DNA of 64,000 bases from Epiperipatus broadwayi (Eukaryota; Onychophora; Udeonychophora; Euonychophora; Peripatidae). The notes beneath the pieces were generated by a model. The model was not told where the DNA came from. It searched no databases and saw only the letters and a list, made by a program, of their open reading frames with translations. Each line of letters starts with the position of its first letter. The stretch's first letter is position 1. Location: positions 4,634,963 to 4,698,962 of the forward strand of contig JAQFVV010006208.1 in NCBI GenBank assembly GCA_028023455.1, read 5' to 3'. The position numbers and the translations under genes were made by a program. Positions 20,876 to 32,220 of this stretch are shown here, in pieces.

Positions 20876-21019
20876 GTCATCGCATTCGAACCATTTATTC
20901 TTTTGGATTTGTCGTATTGGAGATCATTGGTGTCTATCCTGAAGATACTGGTGAATACACTTGTAGAGCAACTAATAAATATGGAATGGCATCTATGTCT
21001 GTAACCCTTAGATGTACAG
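20876..21019 (+). CDS. sls: Kettin/titin-like exon: second half of Ig domain 3
   Basis: Acceptor TTTTTTTAG at 20875, donor GTGAGT at 21020; 144 nt, phase 1-1. HRIRTIYSFGFVVLEI, YPEDTGEYTCRA, then VTLRCT. It uses YSFGF where the sister exons have HDFGF. F-strand cysteine present. Confidence 0.93.
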
Positions 21020-21589
21020 GTGAGTTTTAATTCTAAAATAATAAAAATACGATAGTAGTGTATAACTTTATTTTGATGTACACGTTTAACCTTAATTTTT
21101 ATATCGTTAATCTAAAAGTAATAATTTGTCTAATATTGTTGCATAATAATTACAAATATTTTTTTATTTTCTTCTGTAGTAATTCGCTCAATTTTGTTAG
21201 AGTTATCTGTAATAAGCTTGGGTAACCAATGGACACTAGATGGCAAGGTTATTAACTTATGTTGAATAAGGAATTAAAATTTACACTCAAATACATAGCA
21301 TCCTTCTTTATTTGTTTTTACAATATCCATGCTATAAACTCGAGATTCAAGAACACTAAGGTTTTGAACCCAAGCCAATTTGCTTGCTAAGTTATAACAA
21401 AGTGTATTATTGTTCATTTGAATTTCATCTACATTTTATTCTTTCACCTGGAAGATTTATGCAATTTAATTTAATGAATATCTAATCACCTTTTCTTGAG
21501 ATCTGTTGTAAAGAAAGTTTGTTGACTTCAAAATATCTTTTATCACTGGGCATGATGATCAAACAACAAAAATTTCTTAGTTCGTAGAG

Positions 21590-22090
21590 GCAAAACTCTC
21601 CCTACTGTAGCACCACTTAGTGCAAGCCAGAGTAATCAATTGATGCAGGAAGGTTTGTGCATAAAGTTCCTATCTAGTGCCTACTCATCCAATATCCCCA
21701 GGCTAGTTTCTAGCTTGTGACTTTTATCAGTGAGGAGACTTGGATCTGAAAGCACTGCATCTAGATCTTAGGATCTAATGCAACCCTCCAGCAACCACCT
21801 TTTTCTTTTTTAGCTAACTATAAAGTTTGAGTCCAAAATGAAAACACAGTAATGTATAGATGTATAGATCTGAACTCAGTTCAGCATTCATAATTTTTTG
21901 GTTTCTTTGGTTTTTTAATGACCACAGTCACCATAATCCTATTGGCAGGATTGGTATTAAACCATCAAGCATTACAAACCTTCCTGCATCCATTGGTTAC
22001 TCTGGCTTGCACTGAGTGGTGCTACTGTATGGAGAGTTTTGACACTGTGAAAAACAGCTTATGTAAGCATAAAGAATGGTGATCATGTGA
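21590..22090. repeat. Family B inverted pair, decayed ribozyme
   Basis: The left half carries the minus-strand ribozyme region (TCCCCAGGCTAGTTTCTAGC at 21695-21714), but the core reads CTGATAA (G8 changed). The right half (21975-22060) is the other end, CTTGCACTGAGTGGTGC and GTATGGAGAGTTTTG, in inverse orientation. It ends with the ACAGCTTATGTAAGCATAAAG block seen after other family B copies. Confidence 0.75.
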
Positions 22091-24474
22091 AATTTTTTAG
22101 TTATTTGTAATGCTAGTGATCATTTTCTATTTTTTTTCTCATCTCAAATAATAATAAAAAATATTATAATATATCCATGGCCAAATTGTTTCCGAATCAT
22201 GTTGTAGATATCCAAATTCTCATGCCCTGGGCTCAATAAAATAAATTTAGCCATATACCAATACTTAAGGGTGGATTACTATAAAATCATGTCTATAAAG
22301 GAAGCCTTACAAACTAAACAGTTTCCTATTATTAGACTTTCAATCTTTATTACACATGCTATATGGAATGTCAGATGTAAGGTAATGTCTCACAGTGCCT
22401 GTTCCTGAACCAGTAAGTCTATTCATGAACATTATTAGGAAAGTAAAAAACAGAGACTTCATCATAGCATCAAAACTCATGTATAATGAAACGTGGAATT
22501 TACTTAATATACAAGATCCACTGAATCATTAGTGACTAAGCAAAAGATGATTAATAGATACATTATGCATCAATGCTGATAGGTGACTAAAAAAGCTATA
22601 CCAGTACACTATTATTTATCAGAAGATAATCAATATACAAATGGTCCCAGACTGTTTAAAATATGTAAAACATAAATTTTCTGTCTGTTAAAAGTATGTA
22701 AACACTATTTATCATAAATAAAATGCATTTGAGATTAAATTCACATTATATGTATTTTAGACACACATATAAATGAGTGTTTGTTACTATAGAGACATTA
22801 CAAGCAAAGAAAAAGAATGCTAAATTTAAATGGAACTCTCAATATTTTTATAGGTAATGAAAAAACTTTTGATTTGTCATAGACTGTTCCAAATTTTAGA
22901 ATAATTATGTTGACAGCTCATTAATTACAGCATTTTTAATCTTATAGAGATCAAAATTCCAATAAAGAATGGTTTAACTAAAGAAATTAACATAGAGAAG
23001 TTAGACAAGGTTTCTTTTCATATAGAGTTTGGACTAAAATTAAGTTGACAAATATATAGAATAATTAAATTTGCAAATGATAGGACAAATTTGACAAGGA
23101 ATCCCAAAAGTTGGTCCAAAAAAAAGCGGGAATATTAAGGAAGCTAGCACTCAATTTGGCATGAAAATTAAGTTAAAAGAAAGGTGAAGGTAATATCCAG
23201 AGTTTGTAAACGTATCTATAAAAAAGGGAAATGAACTAATGAAATATGGAGAAAATTTTTGGCATCTAAATTCAAATAAACTGTAAATGAATGATCTGTG
23301 AGAACTATCTTCAGAAAAATCTATGGCTGGTTTTCCATCGCAAGCAATCATTTTTGCCAATGGAAATTCTTGGATCTTCTGATTTTGGTAAGAGAATTAC
23401 GAACTCCGATTTTTGGTCGAGTTTCCTGTTTGAAACAGCAATGTGGATTTTTTTAGTTTATGATAGTAATACACAGTATAGATTGGAGATTTTTGAGATG
23501 TGGAGGTGGAGAAAAATGTAGAAGATAGTATGCTTAAAGAAAAAGTTAAAAAATGAACCTGACAAGAGAGAATGGGTTGCTTATCTTTCAAATTGGGCTA
23601 AAAAGATTGAATCGAATCGCCATATACTGAGAAACCTTAACTTATACTAAGAGATAATAAAATGAAAGACACCTGGAAAACAGCTACAAATAACCTTTAT
23701 TTCGTTTTCATAAATTGACTGTAGATACACTGTTATTTGAAACTAATAAGGAATTAACTAAATATCAGAAAATTATAGATTATGGATTATTCTCACTAAA
23801 AGTTTTAAATAATCTTTGGAATGTTGATGCTGATGCTGTTAATATAAAAAATGAAATGATTTTTTATTTATTTCTATTTTTTTTTATATTTTAATTACTG
23901 GGTTTTTTTTTTTTTTTTGGGGGGGGGGTATGAATAGTTAAAGCTATGGATGCAGGAGGAATATGAACTTGATATTATGCATATATTATAATCATATTTA
24001 TTATTTTTATTTTATGTATTGACAATTTTATTTAAATACATACATTATAATTCATCTTAAAAAGAATCTCTTATCCAGTTGATTGACTGATCATTTTCAC
24101 AATTAAAATGTAGAAATTTAATATTTTATATATATTTTCTGAGACTGCAGAAAAGAGTTTGCTGTTAATTGAAAGGGAGACCCTTTGATTCTTCTTGGAA
24201 ACTGTAAAGGAACTGAGCAGAGCAAATTCCTAATGCCCACTCCATATGTTCTTGTCATGCAGCTGTTATTATTATGTGATTGTTCATATAGTATCCGAAC
24301 ATGGATATGCTGCTCACCAACATGCATTAGGCTGTGTAGTGAGTTTATCGGATATTTACCTCCAAGTTTAAAATCAAGAAACACCATGGTCTTTCTTCTC
24401 AATTACCTGATAAAACAGAATGAATGTGTGTGTGAATGAAAAAAAAAATTTCCTACTATATATTTACATTGTTG

Positions 24475-24722
24475 AAAGAGTTAGAAGACTGAAATGGAGT
24501 TGGGTGGACATATTGCTAGAAGGGATGATAATAAATGGATAATTGAAATCTTAAACTGATTTCCAAGATATTGTAAAAGACCCAGAAATAGACCACATGT
24601 GAGATGGGTGGATTAAATAAGAAATAGTGCAGGGATGATATGGAGAGGAGAGGCTAGAGATTGGAGAAGATGGATTGAACTTGGAGAGACCTTTATCCTG
24701 CAATGAATTGATAATGGGTGGT
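24475..24722 (+). pseudogene. RTE-like 3' coding fragment
   Basis: Reads RLKWSWVGHIARRDDNKW, CKRPRNRPHVRWVD, EARDWRRWIELGETFILQ with two in-frame stops. It is homologous to the longer fragment at 30577-31161 and ends in AATTGATAATGG like it, so both are 5'-truncated copies of one non-LTR family. A short A-run follows. Confidence 0.82.
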
Positions 24723-24853
24723 GATATATTTTCTGGAAAAAAAAAATAATAATAATCTTTTATTTAATCATTATGGTAGAAACTATTGTTATGAATAAAT
24801 TATGATTTATCATACTGTTAACATTTAAATAAGTTAATTTTTTTTTTGTTTAG

Positions 24854-25126
24854 CCAAAAAATCTTTATATCTTGACACTCAGCATCCTGAAAGTCTCGAG
24901 AAGATGCGAGAACTGGATGAAATTCAACGTTCTACATTTACTAGCAAAGTGCATATTATTGAAGAAGATGTTGCTAAAGGGCAGAAACCATGTTTCATTA
25001 CTCATCCTCGAAGTGTTGGAGAGCTACAATATGGTGATAGTGCTCATTTTGAATGCCAGTTAATACCTGTCGGAGATCCTAAATTAAAAATTGATTGGTA
25101 TTTCAATGGAAAACCATTACATGCCA
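24854..25126 (+). CDS. sls: Kettin/titin-like exon: linker plus first half of Ig domain 4
   Basis: Acceptor TTGTTTAG at 24853, donor GTGAGT at 25127; 273 nt, the longest A exon here, phase 1-1. Linker of about 43 residues beginning KKSLYLDTQHPES; the Ig starts at KPCFITHP. B-strand HFECQL cysteine and IDWYF tryptophan; ends NGKPLHA. Confidence 0.92.
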
Positions 25127-25479
25127 GTGAGTATTTATGTTAAAGATAAAACACTAATATTATTAACATTTTATATTACTGTACTTTAATGTGTAGGAGT
25201 AATATATATAAAAACTTGTCTATGTTATTCATATTATTCAAAAATTAACATATCCGTAAACATTACAATTTATAATAATGAGAGGTTTCTTTTACATAAT
25301 AAACAGTTATAATTTTTGACAAGATTAATCCACATTTTAGCATCCATTCATGCACAACTGTAATCATTCTATTTTCGGAAAATAAAAAACCAGGGAAACA
25401 ATAATTCAAAAATTATTTTGGTACAAACCAATTCATGAAATACAAAACATTAGTCTATTTATTTAATATCTCTTATTTT

Positions 25480-25690
25480 TAGAGGGATTTGAACCCAGGT
25501 GACTTTCAAGCTACCTTCAGTCATCCACTTCACCGTATACAACCGATACACATGACCACACATGTGAAAAAGATGTGATCTCCAACATATCTATTTCATG
25601 CTAAACTGGCACTCATCAGTTGGTACAGATCACCATCTCCCACACATGCTTATAACCATTACTCGATTTATATTAAGATAGCAAATCTTC
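25480..25690 (-). repeat. Family A single copy (minus)
   Basis: Starts with GGGATTTGAACCC (25491-25503), a perfect reverse box B, then TTTCAAGCTACC and the ribozyme region (25571-25633). It stops near AGATAGCAAATCTTC. The terminal block TTAGAGGGATTTGAAC is shared with most other family A copies. Confidence 0.78.
25571..25633 (-). ncRNA. Family A hammerhead motif, cleavage base changed
   Basis: Minus strand: GGTGATC, ACCAA, CTGATGA, GTGCCAGTTTAGCAT, GAAA, ATAGATAT, then G at position 17, TTGG and AGATCAC. All core residues are present, but hammerheads need A, C or U at 17; G should block cleavage. Confidence 0.68.
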
Positions 25691-25839
25691 AAATCCTCTC
25701 TAATTATATATAGCTTAAGTATATATACTATACTTGTATTTAAATATTAATAACTTTTGATATCTTTTAACCTTATTATTAACCAACTGTTATCTGATGA
25801 ACTAGCAATTGAAGATGTTCATTGTACTATCATTACCAT

Positions 25840-26500
25840 GGAAACAATAAACAGCATCTTTTTAAAGATTTTTAGATAAACGTCCACACATCACCCTCCC
25901 TTATATTCCTAAAATTTCTAATCGTTTAATTAAATCTTTATCTAACAAATTTAGAATCAGCTTTCGCACACACCCCAGCACTAACTGTCTTATAAACAAT
26001 TCTAAAAATAAAGTGGACCTCGATCAGACCCCCCCCCCCCCAGTTGTTTACAGCATCTCATGCCCTCAGCCTGGATGCCATGCCATTTACTACGGTGAAA
26101 ACAAAGCCGCTATTAACAATAGAGCCGTCCAACATAAGTATACATATAAAAGAACACAGAAGAACAATGATAATTCTTCAATTTTCTTAGAGCACTCAAA
26201 AAATACCAGTCACAGATTTGAACTCTCCAACCCGACAATAGTTTGCATTGAGAAAAATGACTGTAAACGAAAAATCAAGGAAGCAAATTTTATCATGACA
26301 ACAATAACTCCATTAACAGATATGACATTTACTTTGATATTTCTAGGCATTGGACAAGTTAAACAATTTACATATAATTTGCATATTACCATCTACATGC
26401 TACTCTGCATTATTTTTTTTGTAGCTATGAATATGAGGCAATACGCCTCGAAAGCACTCAGCTTTTACTTATTCATTTATTGATTTATAAGAGTACTTTA
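25840..26500 (+). pseudogene. Penelope-like element GIY-YIG endonuclease relic with tail
   Basis: Reads VVYSISCPQPGCHAIYYGEN, then NNRAVQHKYTYKR and IFLEHSKNTSHRF, the pattern of the GIY-YIG domain that follows the reverse transcriptase in PLEs (VVY-I-C...YYGE...H). Upstream, broken frames read YIPKISNRLIKSLSNKFRI. A run of about 13 C bases lies at 26029-26041. At 26423-26464, just past the domain, is a GAGGC/GCCTC stem followed by GAAA and AGCACT, the PLE-tail motif. The RT is missing. Confidence 0.8.
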
Positions 26501-27689
26501 TATAGCTTCTCCTGCCAGTGCCCCAACATGCTTGTAATTTTGTTATAACATTATAATGTAAATGGGATCTACCTTTCTCATAAAAACCATGTTCAAATTC
26601 ATCATAAAATATTTTTTAGAAAATCTAACATTTGTCATCTACATTTGTAGGTCTAATGTCATATTCAGAAAGTTGAAAAACAGATCAATTGATTTTCTAA
26701 TTTTGCCGTTGTATTTTTAGAATATTGCTGTGTACTCTGAGAATATTTCAAAATACCCAGTCCAGATGCTAAGCAACTGACAACACAAATAATGAGAGTC
26801 TATTTAGTCATAAAAAATAATGAAACATATACATAACTGAGCAAAAAAAAAAACTAAACATTAATCTTCTGGAAAGATAATCTATATTCGTAGAACATTT
26901 TTGACAATTGGTGTGTAAATATTTCTATACACACCCACTTAAACAGTTTATATTTTTGTATTCATTTTGCCAAGTTTTTGTAAACATGCATTTGACTATA
27001 TCTGCAGTTTTATATTGTGTGAGTTCTGTGTAATTTGAATTAATTAGCATAATTTAACAGAGCTCAATACATGATGAAATATTTAAATTTTCTGCAATGA
27101 ATGCAGTGAGGGATAACTCATCCAGGTGTTGTGCGGTAATAATTACGCCAGTATCTTTATTTACAATAAAGCAGTATACGTAGATATATATATATATCTT
27201 TACATGGTGTAACACTGTAATGCTTTTATATTCTGTTAATAGACGCAGAGTATATTTCATTTCCGTAGAATAACTTTGGAAAAACAACGTTTGTACATTC
27301 GAACAATTTATGTAAATTAATTATATCAGTATGACAAAAACTGTATTCTTTAACTGATTAAATTCATCATTAGAACACTGATGTTTACATTGCATTTCTA
27401 AATAAAAACTATCATAATATAGTAACCGACGTACATTTTTCAAATGATAATCATCCGAATTAAAAACGTCTTTTTTTCGTCCATTCATGATAAAGTATTT
27501 ACGTTTTACGAAAATTAAGTACTAAACCAAATCCATTATAGATTGCATTCAAAACATTTATGTGCTAATATTTAGACCAATATGAAACTGACCTTTTCTA
27601 TGACCCTTCCCCCCTACTTCAACACTATTACCGTTAAAACATCACATAATAAAGTCTTGCACTGGGTGGCTCTATTATCACTATTAGTA

Positions 27690-27760
27690 TTATTAGAAGG
27701 GATTTGAACTCAGATTTTCACATTTGAAAGTCTGAGTTCAAATCTCTTCTAATTATATTA
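27690..27760. repeat. Small palindrome of two family A box-B ends
   Basis: TTAGAAGGGATTTGAACTC and its inverse GAGTTCAAATCTCTTCTAA are joined by about 20 bp. These are two family A 3' ends back to back without the ribozyme part. Confidence 0.75.
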
Positions 27761-28574
27761 AGTTCAGTATAGACAATATACTTGTATTTATATATTACAT
27801 TGCTAATATTACAACTATTTTTATTATGTAAATAAAAAAACAGCAGACGTTGTGACCCAACTAGATTTTGTGAAATAGGCCATTTGTGCATTATCTTTCT
27901 TAAATTAGTTCGCAGTTGTGGAAGCAAAGGAATACAGTCATATGTTAAGTGAAGCCTCTATTTATGAATTCAGTTGTAAATTGATTTATTATTTCATTGT
28001 ACTTAGTTTGTGTAAGGTGACAACTAAAGACACCTATTGAACCAAGTCTGTTATCATCGCTGTCATTTCATCACTAAGACATCTTTTCTACGTTTATATA
28101 TTCATGTTTTCTGCATTTATAATAAGAAAAAAAAATGCTATCAGAATTTTTGATCACATGACTGAAGCTTGTAATATCAGAAAAATACAATCCTATTTCC
28201 ATAATTAGTATGAGCTATGAACTATGGCAGAGAAGTTCATGATTACTACGTTCTTTTACCACGTAAAGTTGTTGGTTAGAGTTTACTGTCCATATCTCAA
28301 ATATTTACAGCTTTCAATAACTAATTTTGTATCCGTCAATACAGCAAAAAATACTTTTGGTCAAGCAGTACTTATTAAATAATTGCAGTTAATTCTTATA
28401 TCTGAATGCTATTTATTATATTCCAACTATGGATTCTGACTGTTGTCTTATTTCAGTTCAAAGTATTAATTAAATTAATAATAAATATATATTTATAATT
28501 ATAATTGCTCTTAAATTATTTCGTATATAATAAAATTTTAAAAATAGTAAAATATCATTTATTATAATTGCTTT

Positions 28575-28850
28575 AATTGTAAGGGATTTGAACACAGACC
28601 TTCAAGTTTTTTTCAGCTATCCATTCTATCTTGTACAACCAATACACATGACCACTTAATTTGAAAAATATAAATGAGCTCAAGTATATGCACTTCATGC
28701 TGAACCAGCACTCATCAATTGGTCCAGATCATCATTTCCCACATATATATATAATCAATGCTCAGTATCAGTTGCATGAGATAGAATGGATAGCTGAAGG
28801 GAGCTTAAAAGTCTGGGTTCAAATCCCCTATAATTACATTTAAGCTTCAA
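28575..28850. repeat. Family A inverted pair, decayed ribozyme
   Basis: Left minus copy starts AAGGGATTTGAACAC; the right end is GGGTTCAAATCCCCT, a strong box B. The ribozyme region (28670-28745 minus) has TTGATGA for CTGATGA and GAAG for GAAA, so it is inactive. The right half lacks the ribozyme. Confidence 0.72.
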
Positions 28851-29408
28851 GTATATGAATTGTACTTATATTTTGAATATCGTAATTGCATTAATAACTA
28901 ATTTTGAAGGAAGATTCTTCAAGTGAACTTTATCTATATATTTTGGAAGTTTTTCTTTCCCAATTTCACATCAATATGTAAATATAGATGAAAGTAAATT
29001 AATTCTGGATTCAAATAAACATTTACATATGATTCATCAGTAAAGTCACATGTGAATCACATGATATGGCAGTGTACTAACTATACTTTTTGATTAATCT
29101 CTTTAAAAATCTGATAGAAAATAGTCCATATTTTTGAAAATTGTTAAGAATAAATTAAATTGTTAAGAATGAATTAAATATATTTTCAAAATAATTAAAA
29201 TAGCTAATCTTAATTAACATTTTAAGTATTAAGTTAATACATTCACTGATTTTATTTATTCTCAACGTCATTTAACATCATTAATTACTTAGATATAACT
29301 TTTCCAATCTAGAAAACTGTAGTAAATTATGTATGTGTGTGTGCATGTTTACAGATAAATAATGTTATTTTATTTTTAAATAAAACATTTTCTTATATAT
29401 GTTTGTAG

Positions 29409-29552
29409 GTTCTAGAATTAAAACAGTCAGCGATTTTGGTTTTGTTGTATTGGATATTTCTAAAGTCCAACCAGAAGATTCTGGTGAATACGTTTGTCGT
29501 GCCTATAATTTGTATGGTGAAGATCAGACCAGAGTTACTCTTTCAGTAACAG
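29409..29552 (+). CDS. sls: Kettin/titin-like exon: second half of Ig domain 4
   Basis: Acceptor TTTGTAG at 29408, donor GTAAAT at 29553; 144 nt, phase 1-1. SRIKTVSDFGFVVLDI, VQPEDSGEYVCRA, NLYGEDQTRVTLSVT. F-strand cysteine kept; the final strand has SVT instead of the usual KC. Confidence 0.93.
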
Positions 29553-30184
29553 GTAAATAATGTCTTTTTTTTTTTTTCAATCTTAACATGATCTTTAAAA
29601 CTAAATCATGTTTGGATCAGTAAAGAAAAACATGATTTGATAACTTTAGGTTTCAAATAATTTTCAAATGTAACGGTATTTTTTTTAGAAAAGTTTATTT
29701 TTAGTCTTATGATTTATAAAATATAACAACCAGAGTAGAAAAAATTCAAATGAGTCTGGTACATGACACTGAAGACGCTTGGCAAAATAATGTTAGTGTT
29801 TAATATTTTTTGAATTTTTTCTGCTCTGGTTGTTATATTTTGTACATGTATAGTTATTTCTATTATTTGACAGAGTTATTGTGTTATTTATTTTTTATGA
29901 TTTACTTATATTATATTTTGGAAAATGTATATAGATATTTTTTTAATAATAAAATAATTTTAGGGATCAATCATTTAATTAAATTTTTAAAACTTTTTGC
30001 CAAATCACTTAAAACTTTAATTTATTTTAAATATCATGAATATCTTAATTATACCATAGTAATGTACATTTTAACTACTTTTGATTTGTTATTTAATTTT
30101 CATCATCATAGTTTTATTTTTCATATTTAATCTTTTAAAACATATTTAAACATCTAAAATACAAGGAATAAATCCTTTATGTTG

Positions 30185-31402
30185 CTTTTGCAAATTAAAA
30201 ATAAATCCTAGATATAATAAAATATCTTTGTCTAACAACAAAATGATATATGACAATATCTGTAATATAGTCTTATAATCATAATAAAAGCTCTTTTTAG
30301 CAAATTTTAAATTTTTGCCCTTTTCAATATGTCTTAATTACAAAAATAGCCTATATTGCATACATAGTGACATCTACCGGCTCTATATAAAATTAACACA
30401 AGCCTATAATTTTACTTAAATACAACAACACATATTATACAACCCTCCATTCATTTTTCATTATTCAATCATTAGTTATCCAATTCTTAGTTAAATTAAT
30501 TAGTAATTGAATAATGAAAAATGAATGTAGGGTTGTATAATATGTGTTATTATAAAGATATGTAAGTGTAATTATAGAAGTTAACAGTTACAAATACTTT
30601 GGTCAGATTATTAATACAGATGGAAACATAATGGAAGAAATTAATCATAGAATTAAACTTGGTTGGAGTGCTTTTGGTAGAAATAACTTGATACTAAAAG
30701 GAAATATGCCTATGTGTTTGAAAAGGAAGGTTTTTAACAAATGTGTTTTACCAGTTCTTACTTATGGATCTGAGACTTGGACACTTAATAGAAGAGCAAT
30801 ACAGAGACTTCAGACCACTCAAAGAAGTATGGAGAGATGTATGTTGGGAGTAACAAGAAGAGATCGAAAACGCAATGTATGGTTAAGAGAACAAACGGGT
30901 GTTACTGACCTCATTGAAAAAATTAAAAGATTGAAGTGTTGGGCTGGACATATTGTTAGAAGAGATGATAATAGATGGACAATTGAAATTTTAAACTGGA
31001 TTCCAAGAGATTGTAAAAGACCCAGAAAGAGACCACATGTGAGATGGATGGATGAAATAAGAAAGTGTGCAGGGGTGATGTGGAGAAGAGAAGCTGAAGA
31101 TCGGAGAAGATGGATTAAACTTGGAGAGACCTTCATTCTGCAGTGGATTGATAATGGTTGATAATGATGATGATGATGAATTATAGGCTTGTGTTAATTT
31201 TATATAGAACCAGTAGATGTCACTATGTATGCAATATAGATTATTTTTGTAATTAAGACATATTGAAAAGGGAAAAAATTTAAAATTTGCCAAAAAGAGC
31301 TTTTATTATGATTATATGACTATATTACAGATATTGTCACATATCATTTTGTTGTTAGATAAAGATATTTTATTATATCTAGGATTTATTTTTAAACATT
31401 TA
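30185..31402. repeat. Inverted repeat (about 225-bp arms) enclosing an RTE tail
   Basis: Left arm 30185-30415 and right arm 31178-31402 are inverse copies (for example ATATAATAAAATATCTTTGT at 30211 against ATAAAGATATTTTATTATAT at 31360). An inner inverted repeat (CATATTATACAACCCT... and its mirror) sits at 30425-30550. The RTE fragment fills the centre, as though its 3' tail had been inserted into, or carried within, a foldback element. Confidence 0.8.
30577..31161 (+). pseudogene. RTE-like endonuclease-reverse transcriptase, C-terminal fragment
   Basis: An open frame of about 195 codons: NSYKYFGQIINTDGN, LPVLTYGSETWTLN, ERCMLGVTRRDRKRN, AGHIVRRDDNRWTIEIL, KRPRKRPHVRWMDEIRK, ending HLQWIDNG-like at 31161. 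This is the C-terminal portion after the RT fingers and palm of RTE/Jockey-type elements. No stops, so it is younger than the copy at 24475-24722. The 3' end carries a short GATGAT microsatellite (31163-31179). Confidence 0.85.
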
Positions 31403-31689
31403 TATTGTTATATTTTTCAATTTTTTAAATAAAATAATTAAAAAGCTATAACAATTTATATATACTATATCCCTTATAAAGTAGTTACAAATCGAAAGCA
31501 GGTTAATAGTAAGGAGTATAGATGGGGCGGACAAATTTGTGAATTTAATTTCAGGTTTGGTAGTGCTGAAATCTATTAATAAACTCTCACGAAGTATTAT
31601 AAGTTTATCTTTCTTATTGCATTGCCAAATCCATATAATATTAATATTATTTATGTTCTTTATTACTTTTTAAAATGCTTTTTACAACC

Positions 31690-32220
31690 TACTATTGACG
31701 GTTTCGATTGCTCCAGCAATCTTCTTCAGAACTATAACAAACACAATAGGTATAGAAAATATGCTGACAAATAATATTATAGGTTAAAGAATACATATTG
31801 AATGTTAATACAATGAAAAATAATAATGTGAAATATAAAAATATGAATGTATAATATTATTTAAATATTAAAAAAATTTGTAAGAATAAAATAAAAAAAT
31901 AAATTAAATAAAAATAGAATATATATAATTATAGGAAGTATTGATTGATAAATGTAGAATATAAAAAAGATTAAAATATATAATAATATATAAAAAGGTA
32001 ATAATTATACAGAGAGGTATATAAAGATATATGTGAGTATATATATATAAAATAATGATTATAAGATAGAATATATGTATATATAATGTAAAATTATATG
32101 TTCATGTATATTTGTATTCATGAATTTATATTGTGTTTGGTAATAGTTCTGAAGAAGATTGCTGGGCAATCGAAACTGTCAATAGTGAGTTGTAAAAAGT
32201 AATAAAGAACATAAATGATA
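31690..32220. repeat. Family D inverted pair with long spacer
   Basis: Left minus core at 31698-31733 (CTGAAGA, extra A, GATTGC/GCAATC, GAAA, CCGTC) and right plus core at 32149-32180 (CTGAAGA, extra A, GATTGC/GCAATC, GAAA 32172-32175, CTGTC). The 400-bp spacer is AT-rich. A full 6-bp stem II in both copies. TTATTGCATTGCCAAAT just left of it (31616-31632) reappears at the LTR element insertion site (49144-49160). Confidence 0.72.

Larger units (their letters stand above)
21020..24853 (+). other. Intron (3.8 kb) with family B pair and RTE fragment
   Basis: Holds a family B inverted pair (21590-22090) and an RTE-tail fragment (24475-24722). A T-run followed by a G-run lies at about 23901-23929. 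Sequence 22280-23880 has the feel of an old decayed element but gives no reliable protein match; 21020-21589 and 24000-24470 show nothing recognisable. Confidence 0.75.
25127..29408 (+). other. Intron (4.3 kb) with PLE relic and family A copies
   Basis: Contains family A copies (25480-25690 and 28575-28850), a PLE GIY-YIG relic (25840-26500) and a short box-B palindrome (27690-27760). From 26520-27680 and 27770-28570 nothing coding is recognisable. Confidence 0.78.

Noticed and set aside
22280-23880. Possible decayed retroelement
   Set aside because: Short frames such as WKTATNNLYFVF hint at an old element, but none gives a reliable family assignment.
23901-23929. T-run followed by G-run as a functional signal (for example G-quadruplex)
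   Set aside because: A single mononucleotide G-run after poly(T); could be slippage or a retroposon tail, with no further support.
24118-24439. Overlapping open frames of 94 and 84 residues on both strands
   Set aside because: Opposite frames over the same bases, no domain recognisable; most likely chance in a less AT-rich patch.
29810-30130. 106-residue open frame rich in Y, F, I and L
   Set aside because: Composition is that of translated A/T-rich DNA; looks like a membrane protein only because of T-rich codons.
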